Of a DNA stretch of 35,044 nt, positions 22,419 to 31,386 are shown piece after piece. Position 1 is the first letter of the stretch. Every line of letters begins with the position of its first letter. A program made the translations under genes and the position numbers. Source of the stretch: Pseudoflavonifractor sp. 524-17. GTDB taxonomy: Bacteria; Bacillota; Clostridia; Oscillospirales; Oscillospiraceae. Under the pieces are notes generated by a model, which did not search any database, was not told where the DNA came from, and worked only from the letters and a program-made list of their open reading frames with translations. The stretch covers positions 1-35,044 of the forward strand of contig NZ_QWEK01000038.1 in NCBI RefSeq assembly GCF_009935845.1, written 5' to 3'.

Positions 22419-25112
22419 ATGTATCCCATTAAGCTATGCCTCGACCAGAATCCTTTCTCAACAAAGCCCAAAGCTGTTGCTATTAAAGGCATCAGTGCAA
22501 GGATTGGCGGTTGTACCACTCAAATTAGCAACCGTGCTGATTTGGAAGATTTCATTAAGAAGGTCAGCACCCAAGGATACACATTCTGCACAGCCACGTT
22601 CTCCAATAGTCATCGGTGTCAGGAGAACTTTGTACAACAGCAACTCATAGCGATGGACTTCGACAATGATAAACAGGGAAAGGCTGTCACATTTGACGAG
22701 ATAAAAAAACGATCCGATTACTACGATCTTCACCCTCTGTTTGCGTATCATTCTCTACGAAGCACACCTGACCATCCCAGATTTCGACTACTGTTCCTCA
22801 ATGATGTTTCCATTTCTGATCCACGAGTAGCCAGGGCAACGCAGCTTGCTGTAGGAGAGATATTCCCTGAAGCCGATTCATCTTGCTATAATGACGTGTC
22901 CAAAATGTACTTTGGCGGCAAGGAACTGATCTACTTTGATGAAACTATTCCCATGATCGACATAGACACGATCTTCCGTAATCTTCATCACTGTATCAAG
23001 AAGAAGTACGGAGAGAGACATTACAAAGAGAAGCTCCAACGATTCTCGAAGAAGACAGGTATCTCACTGACTAAGAAGGGGTTCTTAGATGTATCTAAGT
23101 CAGATGAGCCGGACGAGCCAGCTCATCTGACAGAAGGCACTGGTGCATCAGGCTTTACCAAAAATGGGGGAAATTCGCCAAATACTATTATTATGTATAA
23201 TAAAACAGGTGATGGCGAAAATCCCCCATTTTACATTATTAACTTTAGCGATCGTGGCACCAATAACCCTTCTGTCGGAGTGGGTTCGTCAGAAAGCCAC
23301 TCCGACAATCATAAACAGTACAGATCTTCCACCATCAAGAGTATTCGTCAATGTTGCCTCTTGTACAGAGAGTTCGAGGATGGAGAGAGAGGTCTTCAAC
23401 ATAATGAATCTTTCCATTTGTTATGCAACCTGATTTTCGTTGAGTCTGGTTCCTCGCGGTTCATCAACATCATGTCAAAATACCCAGAGTTGTACGATAA
23501 AGCGTGGAAGTGGGTAATCGATGTAAAACGGACTGAAGAAGCCCAAAAATCACCGACAACGTGTGATAGATACTGTCCGTATTGTAAAAAGTGCAACCAC
23601 GCTAGAACCATCCTGACCACAGCGCACCCCAGCCGTAATTTGATGGAACCGGACCCCAATTACGATGTGAAATACTACTCGCTGGAAGAAGCTCAAAGTG
23701 ATGTTTATGAAGTTATCCACGAGGCTTATATGCAAAACGATAATCGTATCCACATCATCAAAGCCCAAGTTGGGATTGGAAAGTCCCACAGCTACTTGCG
23801 GATCATGGAGGAGAATCCAGGTGAACGATTCCTGATTGCTGCCCCAACGAATCTGCTGAAGAATGAGCTGTACAAAAAGGCGAAGGGTATGGGAAGCAAT
23901 GTGTGTGTGACGCCCTCATTGGAAGAGATCAAGGATGAGATCCCATCAGAGGTATGGGAAAGAATTCAGTGGTTTTATAAGCGAGGACAGCATCGCCCGG
24001 TGGCTCTCTACATCAAGAAAATTCTTGAGACTGAGGGCATTACCTGCTTGAAAGAGTACATGGAGCAGAAGGAACGGGTCAGGAAGTCGAAAGGCTGCCT
24101 CATCACCACGCATCGCTATATGCTTACGATGGACGAGGACCGCCTGAACGAGTTTGACAACATCATTGTTGACGAAGATATTATCTTCAAGAGCATTATC
24201 ACGAATCAAGGTGAGATCACCGTCTCCGCTTTGAAAAAACTGAGACGAAGCACCACGGACTCAAGGCTTAGCAATAAGATCAAAGAGTTGTTGGCTCAGG
24301 CTGAAGTGAAATCTTGCATTAAGTTGGACTCCTTTGAGTATGAGAGCGAGGAAGATGTAGGTGTTGGTAATAATAAAAAATCAGTCCCCCTGGACATAGC
24401 ATCATTCTGCGCTACCAGACATTTCTATATTCGCAGAGCGGTGAATGAGCGGAACTTGAAAGCGGACACCGTTTCTTTCTTAAAGCCCTCGGCTCTAAAG
24501 AACATGAAGCACATTATCGTTTCTGCCACCGTTGATGAGGATATTTGCCGCCAGTTCTTTGGCGAGGATCGAGACGTTGCCTTTTATGAGTGCAAGCAAG
24601 CTCAATATATGGGAAAGATGCTCCAGTATCCAGATAAGTCAATGAGCCGATCCAGTATAGACAACAATAAAGGAATTGTTTCCCGTTTGGTACAACACTT
24701 TGGTCTTGATAAGAGCCATCTTATAACTTTCAAGAAAGAAAAAACTGGGGATCTCCATTTTGGCAATACTGAGGGGAGCAATGCTCTGGAAGGTCAGGAT
24801 ATTCTTGTGGTTGGGACACCATATCATGCTGATTTTCTTTACAAGCTGATTGCTTTTACATTGGGCTACGACTTCGACGAAGATGAAGAGATGACACCTC
24901 AAATCGTCTATCGGAATGGGTATCGAGTGTGGATCAATACTTACCAGAATGAGAATCTCCGAAAAGTCCATCTCTGGATGATGGACAGTGAACTGGATCA
25001 AGCCACAGGGCGAGCCAGGCTCCTGCGGCATGATTGCACAGTTCACTTGTTTTCAAGATATCCGATGAAACAGGCAGAGATAGTCAAGGGATTTGATTAT
25101 GGCAAAGAGTAG
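22419..25112 (+). CDS. Primase-helicase fusion (AEP-like primase, zinc motif, SF2 helicase)
   Basis: An 897-residue replication protein. Residues 60-190 look like an archaeo-eukaryotic primase-type domain: IAMDFDND (acidic D-x-D), SLRSTPDHPRFRLLF, and DVSKMYFGG. A Cys cluster (CDRYCPYCKKCNHAR) near 380-395 is a likely zinc site. The helicase half has Walker A VGIGKS near 452-457, Walker B IIVDEDI near 581, SAT motif III (IIVSATVDED) near 700 and motif VI QATGRARLLR near 862. It would prime and unwind DNA of the element. ATG at 22419 is chosen for its AAGGAG and the family-like start; earlier in-frame codons overlap the leader structures. The linker between the halves (about 222-300) is encoded by four stem-loops. 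The gene is more AT-rich than ligA. Confidence 0.82.
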   Translation: MYPIKLCLDQNPFSTKPKAVAIKGISARIGGCTTQISNRADLEDFIKKVSTQGYTFCTATFSNSHRCQENFVQQQLIAMDFDNDKQGKAVTFDEIKKRSDYYDLHPLFAYHSLRSTPDHPRFRLLFLNDVSISDPRVARATQLAVGEIFPEADSSCYNDVSKMYFGGKELIYFDETIPMIDIDTIFRNLHHCIKKKYGERHYKEKLQRFSKKTGISLTKKGFLDVSKSDEPDEPAHLTEGTGASGFTKNGGNSPNTIIMYNKTGDGENPPFYIINFSDRGTNNPSVGVGSSESHSDNHKQYRSSTIKSIRQCCLLYREFEDGERGLQHNESFHLLCNLIFVESGSSRFINIMSKYPELYDKAWKWVIDVKRTEEAQKSPTTCDRYCPYCKKCNHARTILTTAHPSRNLMEPDPNYDVKYYSLEEAQSDVYEVIHEAYMQNDNRIHIIKAQVGIGKSHSYLRIMEENPGERFLIAAPTNLLKNELYKKAKGMGSNVCVTPSLEEIKDEIPSEVWERIQWFYKRGQHRPVALYIKKILETEGITCLKEYMEQKERVRKSKGCLITTHRYMLTMDEDRLNEFDNIIVDEDIIFKSIITNQGEITVSALKKLRRSTTDSRLSNKIKELLAQAEVKSCIKLDSFEYESEEDVGVGNNKKSVPLDIASFCATRHFYIRRAVNERNLKADTVSFLKPSALKNMKHIIVSATVDEDICRQFFGEDRDVAFYECKQAQYMGKMLQYPDKSMSRSSIDNNKGIVSRLVQHFGLDKSHLITFKKEKTGDLHFGNTEGSNALEGQDILVVGTPYHADFLYKLIAFTLGYDFDEDEEMTPQIVYRNGYRVWINTYQNENLRKVHLWMMDSELDQATGRARLLRHDCTVHLFSRYPMKQAEIVKGFDYGKE
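23084..23307. repeat. Four consecutive stem-loops within the primase-helicase gene
   Basis: Inverted pairs: CTTAGAT/ATCTAAG (23084-23099); GTCAGATGAGC/GCTCATCTGAC (23099-23131, 11 of 11); 20-base arms at 23161-23180 and 23213-23232 (17 of 20) with a nested TTATTA/TAATAA; TGTCGGAGTGG/CCACTCCGACA (23273-23307, 11 of 11). They occupy the low-complexity interdomain linker and so are not explained by protein conservation. Confidence 0.8.
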
Positions 25113-25129
25113 AGGCCTTTGTCTATGAC

Positions 25130-25300
25130 ACCGGCGTAGGCGATTGATTACGCCGGTTCCCATCACTCATCCTATTTCCGACCTGGTTAAGAGAGTGTTT
25201 CACAGTTGACGTATTTGTATCAGTTCGGGCATTAGGCTATAAGACGCACCACTGGCAAACAGTGACGGTGGTATACCGTTCCATACCACTGCATACCGCC
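25130..25300. promoter_or_regulatory. Structured intergenic region with hairpins and 10-bp spaced repeats
   Basis: The 261-bp gap 25113-25373 holds ACCGGCGTA/TACGCCGGT (25130-25157, perfect 9-bp arms), CACTG/CAGTG just upstream of 25265, GTGGTAT/ATACCAC (25268-25289) and three ATACC direct repeats at 25273, 25283 and 25293, exactly 10 bp apart. It lies between two replication-type genes, so it may be an origin or operator. No convincing promoter hexamers are seen. Confidence 0.5.
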
Positions 25301-25373
25301 GTTTATATAGGATAGAAATAGCAATCACACACAACTTATCCGTAAAATATCTTCGTAAAAAAGGCGGGTCATT

Positions 25374-26351
25374 ATGGTTCTAAATCAGACATTGGAGCTG
25401 TCCATGATACTGGACACAGACCACTTTCAAAGGCTCTTTACCAGCAAGAGCGTATACTTGAAAGAGCTTGATGATGAGTATCTCGACACTTCCCTGGCAA
25501 CAAAGGGACTTACCATCATCTACCGAGACAGCCGCTATAAAAAGAAAATTCGAGTTCTCGTTAATGCTGGCATGGTCGTGAATGACCTGTCTAACACTGA
25601 CAAGCTGCTCCATAAACTGGATAAGCGTATTGGTGGATACTTCGATCACAAGTACACGCTGAATAATTTCACTTTGTCCGGTGTGACCTTTACTGTTGAC
25701 ATAGACGTTGGCAGTCATGAAAAGGTATTGGACTACTTAAAAGGCATAAAGAGGGTTGGCAGAGTCAAAGGCTTTTCCCCTGTCAGCTATGATTGTTTTG
25801 ACGAAAAGGCCAGCTTCTGTCTGAGCGGCAACAGCAACGACACGGATTTTCTTTTGTATGATCTGGAGAAGGCCACCATAGATCAACTACGGAATGCAGA
25901 TGCAGGACGGAAGCAGCTACAATCAGTGAGTGAACGGATCAAGGGAATCCTCCGAGCAGAGATACGGCTGACAAAGCCAAAGGCCATCCGGGAGTACGCA
26001 GATGCAACCGATACATCCGGCCAGATCGTTGAGATGATGAAGAACAGCACCGATGCCTTCATGGGCACGTTCACACGGGTGGTTCCCTTCGGGGATTTCT
26101 ACAAGATGGATGCCGCTGTCGAGATCGTCCGTAGCGAGGTCAAGGACAGTATCATGCGGAGAAGAATGTTGCGGCTCCTTGCCCTGATCCCGGAGAAAAA
26201 GTCTCTCCACCTTGCTCAGAAAGAGATGAACTGTCGGGATGTGGATAAAGTGATGGAAGCCTTTGCTCAGATTCACCTGTCGCCCGTCACCATCAGCAAG
26301 CGGCATGAGGTCAAGCACTTGGATAACCTATATTCCTACTTTCTAAAATGA
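25374..26351 (+). CDS. Possible replication initiation protein (gpII/X-like, tentative)
   Basis: A 325-residue protein. The N-terminal half is strand-rich (GLTIIYRDSRYKKKIRVLVN, then FTLSGVTFTVDIDVGS). The middle has YDCFDEKASFCLSG and a helix leading into ILRAEIRLTKPKAIREY, reminiscent of the conserved arginine-rich strand of phage/plasmid gene II/X replication proteins. The C-terminal half is helical (RRRMLRLLALIPEKKSL). Identification is tentative because no catalytic tyrosine motif is obvious. ATG at 25374 is used; ATG at 25404, with GGAG 6 bases upstream, is an equally good start. It overlaps the next small gene as ATGA. It sits between the primase-helicase and the DNA translocase. Confidence 0.5.
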   Translation: MVLNQTLELSMILDTDHFQRLFTSKSVYLKELDDEYLDTSLATKGLTIIYRDSRYKKKIRVLVNAGMVVNDLSNTDKLLHKLDKRIGGYFDHKYTLNNFTLSGVTFTVDIDVGSHEKVLDYLKGIKRVGRVKGFSPVSYDCFDEKASFCLSGNSNDTDFLLYDLEKATIDQLRNADAGRKQLQSVSERIKGILRAEIRLTKPKAIREYADATDTSGQIVEMMKNSTDAFMGTFTRVVPFGDFYKMDAAVEIVRSEVKDSIMRRRMLRLLALIPEKKSLHLAQKEMNCRDVDKVMEAFAQIHLSPVTISKRHEVKHLDNLYSYFLK

Positions 26352-26524
26352 TGATCGCGGCGATTGACGAGAAGATTGCAAAGACGCAGACAGAGGTTGA
26401 ACTTCTGGAAGCTCAGATGCAAAAGCTCCTACATCCCGTCAACATGCAAACAGTGATGGCGGCAGCAAAGGAAGCCGGACTTACACCGGAAGAGATTGGA
26501 GGGAAATTAGGATTGGAAGTCTGA
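26348..26524 (+). CDS. Small coiled-coil protein (58 aa)
   Basis: A 58-residue protein beginning at ATG 26348, overlapping the previous stop as ATGA (a second ATG follows at 26351). Residues 5-28 (DEKIAKTQTEVELLEAQMQK) form a heptad-like helix, and the rest (MQTVMAAAKEAGLTPEEIGG) resembles a short helix-turn-helix tail. Such peptides often act as oligomerising partners or copy-control proteins; that is inferred from position only. A strong terminator begins 4 bases after the stop. Confidence 0.6.
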   Translation: MMIAAIDEKIAKTQTEVELLEAQMQKLLHPVNMQTVMAAAKEAGLTPEEIGGKLGLEV

Positions 26525-26528
26525 GTGT

Positions 26529-26567
26529 GAGGGGCTGCGTGTGGGGCAGCCCCTCGTACTTGTTTTT
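26529..26567 (+). terminator. Rho-independent terminator
   Basis: GAGGGGCTGC (26529-26538) pairs perfectly with GCAGCCCCTC (26546-26555) around GTGTGGG, followed by GTACTTGTTTTT. It closes the replication-type genes and isolates the translocase gene. Confidence 0.92.
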
Positions 26568-26651
26568 AGTCAGAAATTGAGAAAACAGTTACCCCCTCTC
26601 CACTCATAGGGACAGATGATGCCACGAGATGTAGGGGCCGTTTTGACATGC

Positions 26652-26748
26652 TTATCTTATTATCTTATCAAATTATACTTTACATTTCTCAATATACATT
26701 ATATAATTAGATTAAAGTATATTCTAAAAAGATAAGAGAACAAGATAA
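26652..26748 (+). promoter_or_regulatory. Promoter inside nested inverted repeats, upstream of the translocase
   Basis: TTTACA (26679-26684) and TATAAT (26702-26707) are separated by exactly 17 bp, a good sigma-A promoter. ATACTTTA (26675-26682) and TAAAGTAT (26713-26720) frame it, and outside these TTATCTTATTATCTTATC (26652-26669) pairs with GATAAGAGAACAAGATAA (26731-26748) at 16 of 18 positions. The whole AT-rich block is an imperfect palindrome and probably an operator. Confidence 0.7.
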
Positions 26749-26772
26749 CTCAAAGAAAACGGAGGGGTTGCA

Positions 26773-29700
26773 TTGGACGACAGTGAATACCGTATCCTCA
26801 GAACGGACATCATCCACATTGTGTGTGACGAGCTTAATAAATTCCTTGGGTGCCACAGCGATGATGATAAGCACCTATATGAGTTAATGCTGCATATCAA
26901 GGATACAATAGCAAGCGGTTACACCTGGGATATGGAAAAGGTAAAAATCGTGTTGTCGGTGCTTCGGTTAAAGGAGCGAGACACTGTTCAGGAAATACAG
27001 TCTTTTCTTGAACAGTCTGGCTATGGCTGGCAGGGCGATACATATCAATTTTACAACAGGTGTCTTCACTTTGACCAGCGGTGCAGACGCAACCAGCTCA
27101 TAGACAATGATGCAAATGCAACAGCTAAAGTGTTTTCAGATATGGATGACATTTTTCTCCATAAAGAATATGGGGCCGTCACCACCTATCTCTTTGGGTA
27201 CTGTATCACTGCCCTGTTCAGCAGCTTGTTAAAAACTCAGCATAGGGGCATTCCCTATTTCCTTCAAATAGCTTGCAGACACAACTCAAATACATATAGA
27301 CTGGTACATGAAGTAGTTCAGATATGCGATGTGAATGCGGGATTATTCGACAAATGCCAGGAATTTCACTACGCTGAATGTGACCATATTCACGCAACAA
27401 TTTACCCTAAAAGCACATCAGAGAACTCGTTGGATAGCCTATTGTATTATCGAGACATTCCTGTGATTGTGGATGGATATGAAAATGAGAAACTATATAT
27501 AGCCTTGCTCCGTGAGACAGCAAACATCCCTAACAGAACCAAGAGGCTTGACATCAAAGCCAAGTTCAAGGTGCTTCCAATTTTTCTATGTCCAGCGATT
27601 CAATCACAATTCCGCAACGTCCTTAATATGAATCTTACGGAGCTGGAGGTTGATGATGAGTATATCGATCTTATTTCCTCACGCAGACAGCAATTAGGCT
27701 CTTGGACATATGAGCTTGTGAGAGATGCAGAGAAATACTTTGATGCGGATAATTCAACTGCATACTCTTCTCTATCAGCTACACAAAAGATAGCTGAACG
27801 CCACAAATACGGAGGTAAGATTCCTCTATTATACGATCTTGATGACAGTATTGATCGTTTGCGGACAAAGTATGGAGGAAGGACAGAAGTCACTTCAAAA
27901 GACATAACTAACATCAGTTATCTGGCGTACTTCTTTTCACACTTTATGAAGGTTTTCGAGCGTTCTATACGGCTATCTGAGGGAACGGAGTTTGCATATA
28001 GAGCGCAATATCGGAAACACAATCCAAGAGAGTTGGTGAAGAAAATAGCAGATGAGGCTGTTGATGCTCTGTTCAAACTTCATGCTGCATATGCGCCAAC
28101 ACAACTGGAAACCATCAACATTGATACAGGTTTTTCTGATGCAACGGAGAAGAAACGTATTAACCGGAAAGGCACAGCATACGCTAAAGACATCATAAAA
28201 TACTATCAAAGCTATAAGGTTTCCATAGCGATAGCGCCGGAGGCTGAATACAGGGATGGCAGATATGTCTTTTCAGTTAAGTTGCTGCCTGGAACAGACG
28301 GGAAATTGATTAGCCGATTTGCGGAGGAGGTCAGGAGATTATTAGAAGTGGAGATTCTCACTCCTGATGTAACGCCCCATTCAATAAAGCTGATTGTCTC
28401 TGAACAGCCTCTGAAAGAGAATAGCCTGATTAAGATATTGGAAAGTCAGGATTTCAAAGAAAGCCAGATGGAAATACCATATGCCGTTGGCTATGATATG
28501 ATGGGTGAGATGGTTATTGCAGATGTCGCACAATTCCCCCATCTACTGATAGGAGGCACCACGAAGTCTGGTAAATCAAGCGCCTTGTTCAGCTTGATAA
28601 TGAGCATTGTCTATCAACAGCCACCTGATAAGGTAAAGCTGCTGCTATTTGATTTTGGTGCATCTGATCTTAAGATGTTCGATAAAGTTCCACATATGTT
28701 GCAGCCCACTATAAGAGTACATGAGATTGAACGGGGACGCCAATATATATCGTGGCTCCAAAGGGAAATGGAAAACCGCCTAAAGAAGAAAGATTCATTT
28801 GATGAAAGAAAGTTCATTGAAGAGTGCAAACGCTGGCCATCCATCGTCTGTATTATCGATGAATTTCCAGCATTCATCCAGCAATTATCTTATGGGAGAG
28901 GAAATAAGAAGTCATCTGCTGTTATCGAAGACCTGCTGGCACGTGCCAGGAAGGTTAAGATTCATCTGGTATTAACAGCCCAGGACACAACCAAGGCCGG
29001 TACAGGAATTAAAAATACTAATCTGGCTGCGGGCATTGCCTTTAGATGTACTAACTGGCACACCTCAAAGGTGATAATCGGTGAATCTGATGCTGTGAAT
29101 TTATTTGGGAAAGGGGCGATGTACTTTAGATGTGACCAGTATGAGGGCCTTAGAAGATTACAAGGTTCATTTATGCCCACCGAAGAAATCATAGATATGC
29201 TCGATGCCATGGATTTTAGTCAGATCAGTGCTGGGAAGCAGTATGATGAGGTCCAACTAGGAAGCGAAACATTGTTTGAAAACACTCAATTAGGAAGCTC
29301 CCTGATTACTTGCGATACTGAAATAGAAGCCGACCTTGATAAGCAGCGTTTCATCGAGATTGTCATGTGGATGCGTGATGATAAGAAGGAGAAAATTTCT
29401 AATAAACAGCTCAAAGACAAATTTGAGATGGGGTATGATAGGGCAAATAGATTCCTTCAGATGCTAGAAGATGCCGGAATTATATCGGAACAGAAGAAGG
29501 GAACAAAGTTACCTAGGACTGTGAATCAGGATAAGCTAGAGGAATTTTTGAATAGTCATAGGTACACAAGTGATGTTACCGAGGACGCATCAAATCAGGG
29601 GTTGGATTTATTTGATATACCGACCGATACTGAGTCAGCACAAGATCATGACATAGAAGTCCCTGATAGGCCTTCAGATGCCCAAGAGCGACTTCTATCC

Positions 29701-29796
29701 CCTGCTGTGTCTCAATCCAAACAGCCTAAATCAAACTTCAGTAATATAACGAGGATGTCAGACCGTAAAAAGTTCAGAAAAAAGCCTTTCCATTAA
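26773..29796 (+). CDS. FtsK/SpoIIIE-type DNA translocase with gamma-like winged helix
   Basis: A 1007-residue ATP-driven double-strand DNA pump. The first 570 residues are mostly helical, without the transmembrane helices of chromosomal FtsK. The motor domain has Walker A GGTTKSGKSS at about 594-603, FDFGASDLKMF after it, Walker B SIVCIIDEFP at about 690-699, and LVLTAQDTTKAGTG downstream. Residues about 858-920 (FIEIVMWMRDD, ISNKQLKDKFEMGYDRANRF, LQMLEDAGII) match the FtsK gamma domain that reads oriented DNA motifs. The tail is disordered and basic. The start is TTG at 26773 with GGAGGGG upstream. It is monocistronic between two terminators. Chromosome-type segregation, dimer resolution or conjugative dsDNA transfer are possible; no relaxase is seen. 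Confidence 0.9.
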   Translation: MDDSEYRILRTDIIHIVCDELNKFLGCHSDDDKHLYELMLHIKDTIASGYTWDMEKVKIVLSVLRLKERDTVQEIQSFLEQSGYGWQGDTYQFYNRCLHFDQRCRRNQLIDNDANATAKVFSDMDDIFLHKEYGAVTTYLFGYCITALFSSLLKTQHRGIPYFLQIACRHNSNTYRLVHEVVQICDVNAGLFDKCQEFHYAECDHIHATIYPKSTSENSLDSLLYYRDIPVIVDGYENEKLYIALLRETANIPNRTKRLDIKAKFKVLPIFLCPAIQSQFRNVLNMNLTELEVDDEYIDLISSRRQQLGSWTYELVRDAEKYFDADNSTAYSSLSATQKIAERHKYGGKIPLLYDLDDSIDRLRTKYGGRTEVTSKDITNISYLAYFFSHFMKVFERSIRLSEGTEFAYRAQYRKHNPRELVKKIADEAVDALFKLHAAYAPTQLETINIDTGFSDATEKKRINRKGTAYAKDIIKYYQSYKVSIAIAPEAEYRDGRYVFSVKLLPGTDGKLISRFAEEVRRLLEVEILTPDVTPHSIKLIVSEQPLKENSLIKILESQDFKESQMEIPYAVGYDMMGEMVIADVAQFPHLLIGGTTKSGKSSALFSLIMSIVYQQPPDKVKLLLFDFGASDLKMFDKVPHMLQPTIRVHEIERGRQYISWLQREMENRLKKKDSFDERKFIEECKRWPSIVCIIDEFPAFIQQLSYGRGNKKSSAVIEDLLARARKVKIHLVLTAQDTTKAGTGIKNTNLAAGIAFRCTNWHTSKVIIGESDAVNLFGKGAMYFRCDQYEGLRRLQGSFMPTEEIIDMLDAMDFSQISAGKQYDEVQLGSETLFENTQLGSSLITCDTEIEADLDKQRFIEIVMWMRDDKKEKISNKQLKDKFEMGYDRANRFLQMLEDAGIISEQKKGTKLPRTVNQDKLEEFLNSHRYTSDVTEDASNQGLDLFDIPTDTESAQDHDIEVPDRPSDAQERLLSPAVSQSKQPKSNFSNITRMSDRKKFRKKPFH

Positions 29797-29887
29797 GGAC
29801 ATCTTCCAACAGGTCAACGGTATTGGAGGCAAGCGATTCTATTCTATCAAACTCAGCAATTTAATGTAAGGCGACAGTACGATGAAG

Positions 29888-29916
29888 GGGTAGGGATGTG
29901 GTCCCTACCCTTTTTT
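29888..29916 (+). terminator. Terminator between convergent translocase and tniQ
   Basis: GGGTAGGGA (29888-29896) pairs perfectly with TCCCTACCC (29902-29910) around TGTGG and is followed by six Ts. The stop codon of tniQ lies inside the stem, so the two convergent transcripts share this structure. Confidence 0.92.
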
Positions 29917-31386
29917 GCCGCCGTATTTTATAATGGAGCGTAGTTCATCTATTATCACTGAACTGGTAAATATGGAAATATAAGGCAGACATGCTCTACA
30001 ATTCGCTGGCCGCATATTGGTCAGCTCCCGTATCCTCCGCCATACCAACGGGGAGCCAGCAGATATAAGCTGGTTAGCAGCCCACACCACTTCCCTGGCC
30101 CAATACTGTTCCTGTGATTCCTCGTGCCGCCGTATCTCAGCCAAGCATTGTGGCAGATACAGGGAGATTTTCTTACTGGATAGATGTAACATCCGCTCGA
30201 CAGCGAACACCGTAACCCGTCGTGGTCTGGTGGTTCCATCACCCTGTAGTTGCCTGATCGCATCCTTCACCAGAGGGAGAGTATCATTGTCGATCTTCTC
30301 CCAGTCCTGGGGCTTGGCTCCGCTCTTCAAGGGAACTTTCGGTGACTTATGGTACGTCCCATACCGCTGCTCACCTATGGCCTTGACGGTATTATAGGAC
30401 GCATTTAGCTGCCTGGAAATCTCTGGGTACTTCAAGCCTTCATCGTGTAGCCGATAGACCTCTTCATCGAATAGTTGCTGCTGGGACTTCTCCGGCAGCT
30501 TCATATTGACCAGATCAGCGACAGGGACACCCAGGAACATAGCCAGCATACAGACTTCACAGGAGTTTATCCTATCATTGGTCAGCACCTTTTGTATCTG
30601 CCATAGCTTGGTAAACCAGTTGCCCGGTAGTTCCCGATAGAACTCCAAGAAGTCAGAGTGCAACAGCTTGATATTCCTCTGCTCTCCCCGGACAGACCGA
30701 TACTTTGTGTTCGCCATGCGGGAATAAAGGAACTGCCCCACGGCAACATCCGACTGCATATCAACATCAGATTGAACAACCTCGGTCATATAGACAGCTA
30801 GACGGCGTTCGAGCTCAGAGGCCATTACCACCACATCTGATGCAGGGATAACTTCTTCCGCCGATCTCAGCATGGGCGGCATCTTCCCGCTGATAACGAT
30901 ACTGCTGTCAACGAGATAGCATCCATGCACCGGACACGCAGCCAGCCCGATCATCTGGGGGGTACGATGCCAATAGGTTTCTCCGTACTCCTGCCTGTCC
31001 TGTTCAGCACACATGGGACAGTACCGCAAGCACCTATCAGAATTACCTTTCCGGGTAGGAATTGGCAGTAGGTTATGATAGTTCCCCTGCATGGATACCA
31101 GAGCCTGGAAAGCCCGTTGCCTGCGCTCCAAGGGCAGGAACCTCCCGTAGTAGGAGAACATGGTGTGCTTCATCACCACATCCTCCATTGTCGTATCCTT
31201 GTTAATCATCCGCAGAGCATCAGGAGTAAACACGTTGAGGAAGTTCATATCAGGCCGCACCGTCTTTGATACATACAGCTCCTCGGCGGCATAGGTGTAG
31301 GCCATGTATCCAGACTTGGTGTAGTACCTGGCTAACTGGCTGTAGAGCAATTCGTCAGGATACGCCGCAGGAAAGTAGGAGATCAT
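29905..31386 (-). CDS. tniQ: TniQ/TnsD-family target-selection protein
   Basis: A 493-residue DNA-binding protein that would choose the insertion site and recruit TnsC. The N-terminal TniQ domain starts SYFPAAYPDELLYSQLARYY. A zinc site follows: C123-P-M-C126 and C151-P-V-H154 with the TYWHRTPQMIGL linker, the usual TniQ arrangement. The C-terminal half has helix-turn-helix-like segments (YRLHDEGLKYPEISRQLNAS, YNTVKAIGEQRYG), as in TnsD proteins that read a fixed attachment site. Its length is closer to TnsD than to the short CRISPR-linked TniQ. It starts at ATGA, overlapping the tnsC stop by 4 bases. Only one TniQ is present, and no TnsE or CRISPR-Cas genes, so a single targeting route is expected. 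Confidence 0.92.
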   Translation of the reverse strand: MISYFPAAYPDELLYSQLARYYTKSGYMAYTYAAEELYVSKTVRPDMNFLNVFTPDALRMINKDTTMEDVVMKHTMFSYYGRFLPLERRQRAFQALVSMQGNYHNLLPIPTRKGNSDRCLRYCPMCAEQDRQEYGETYWHRTPQMIGLAACPVHGCYLVDSSIVISGKMPPMLRSAEEVIPASDVVVMASELERRLAVYMTEVVQSDVDMQSDVAVGQFLYSRMANTKYRSVRGEQRNIKLLHSDFLEFYRELPGNWFTKLWQIQKVLTNDRINSCEVCMLAMFLGVPVADLVNMKLPEKSQQQLFDEEVYRLHDEGLKYPEISRQLNASYNTVKAIGEQRYGTYHKSPKVPLKSGAKPQDWEKIDNDTLPLVKDAIRQLQGDGTTRPRRVTVFAVERMLHLSSKKISLYLPQCLAEIRRHEESQEQYWAREVVWAANQLISAGSPLVWRRIRELTNMRPANCRACLPYISIFTSSVIIDELRSIIKYGGKKG

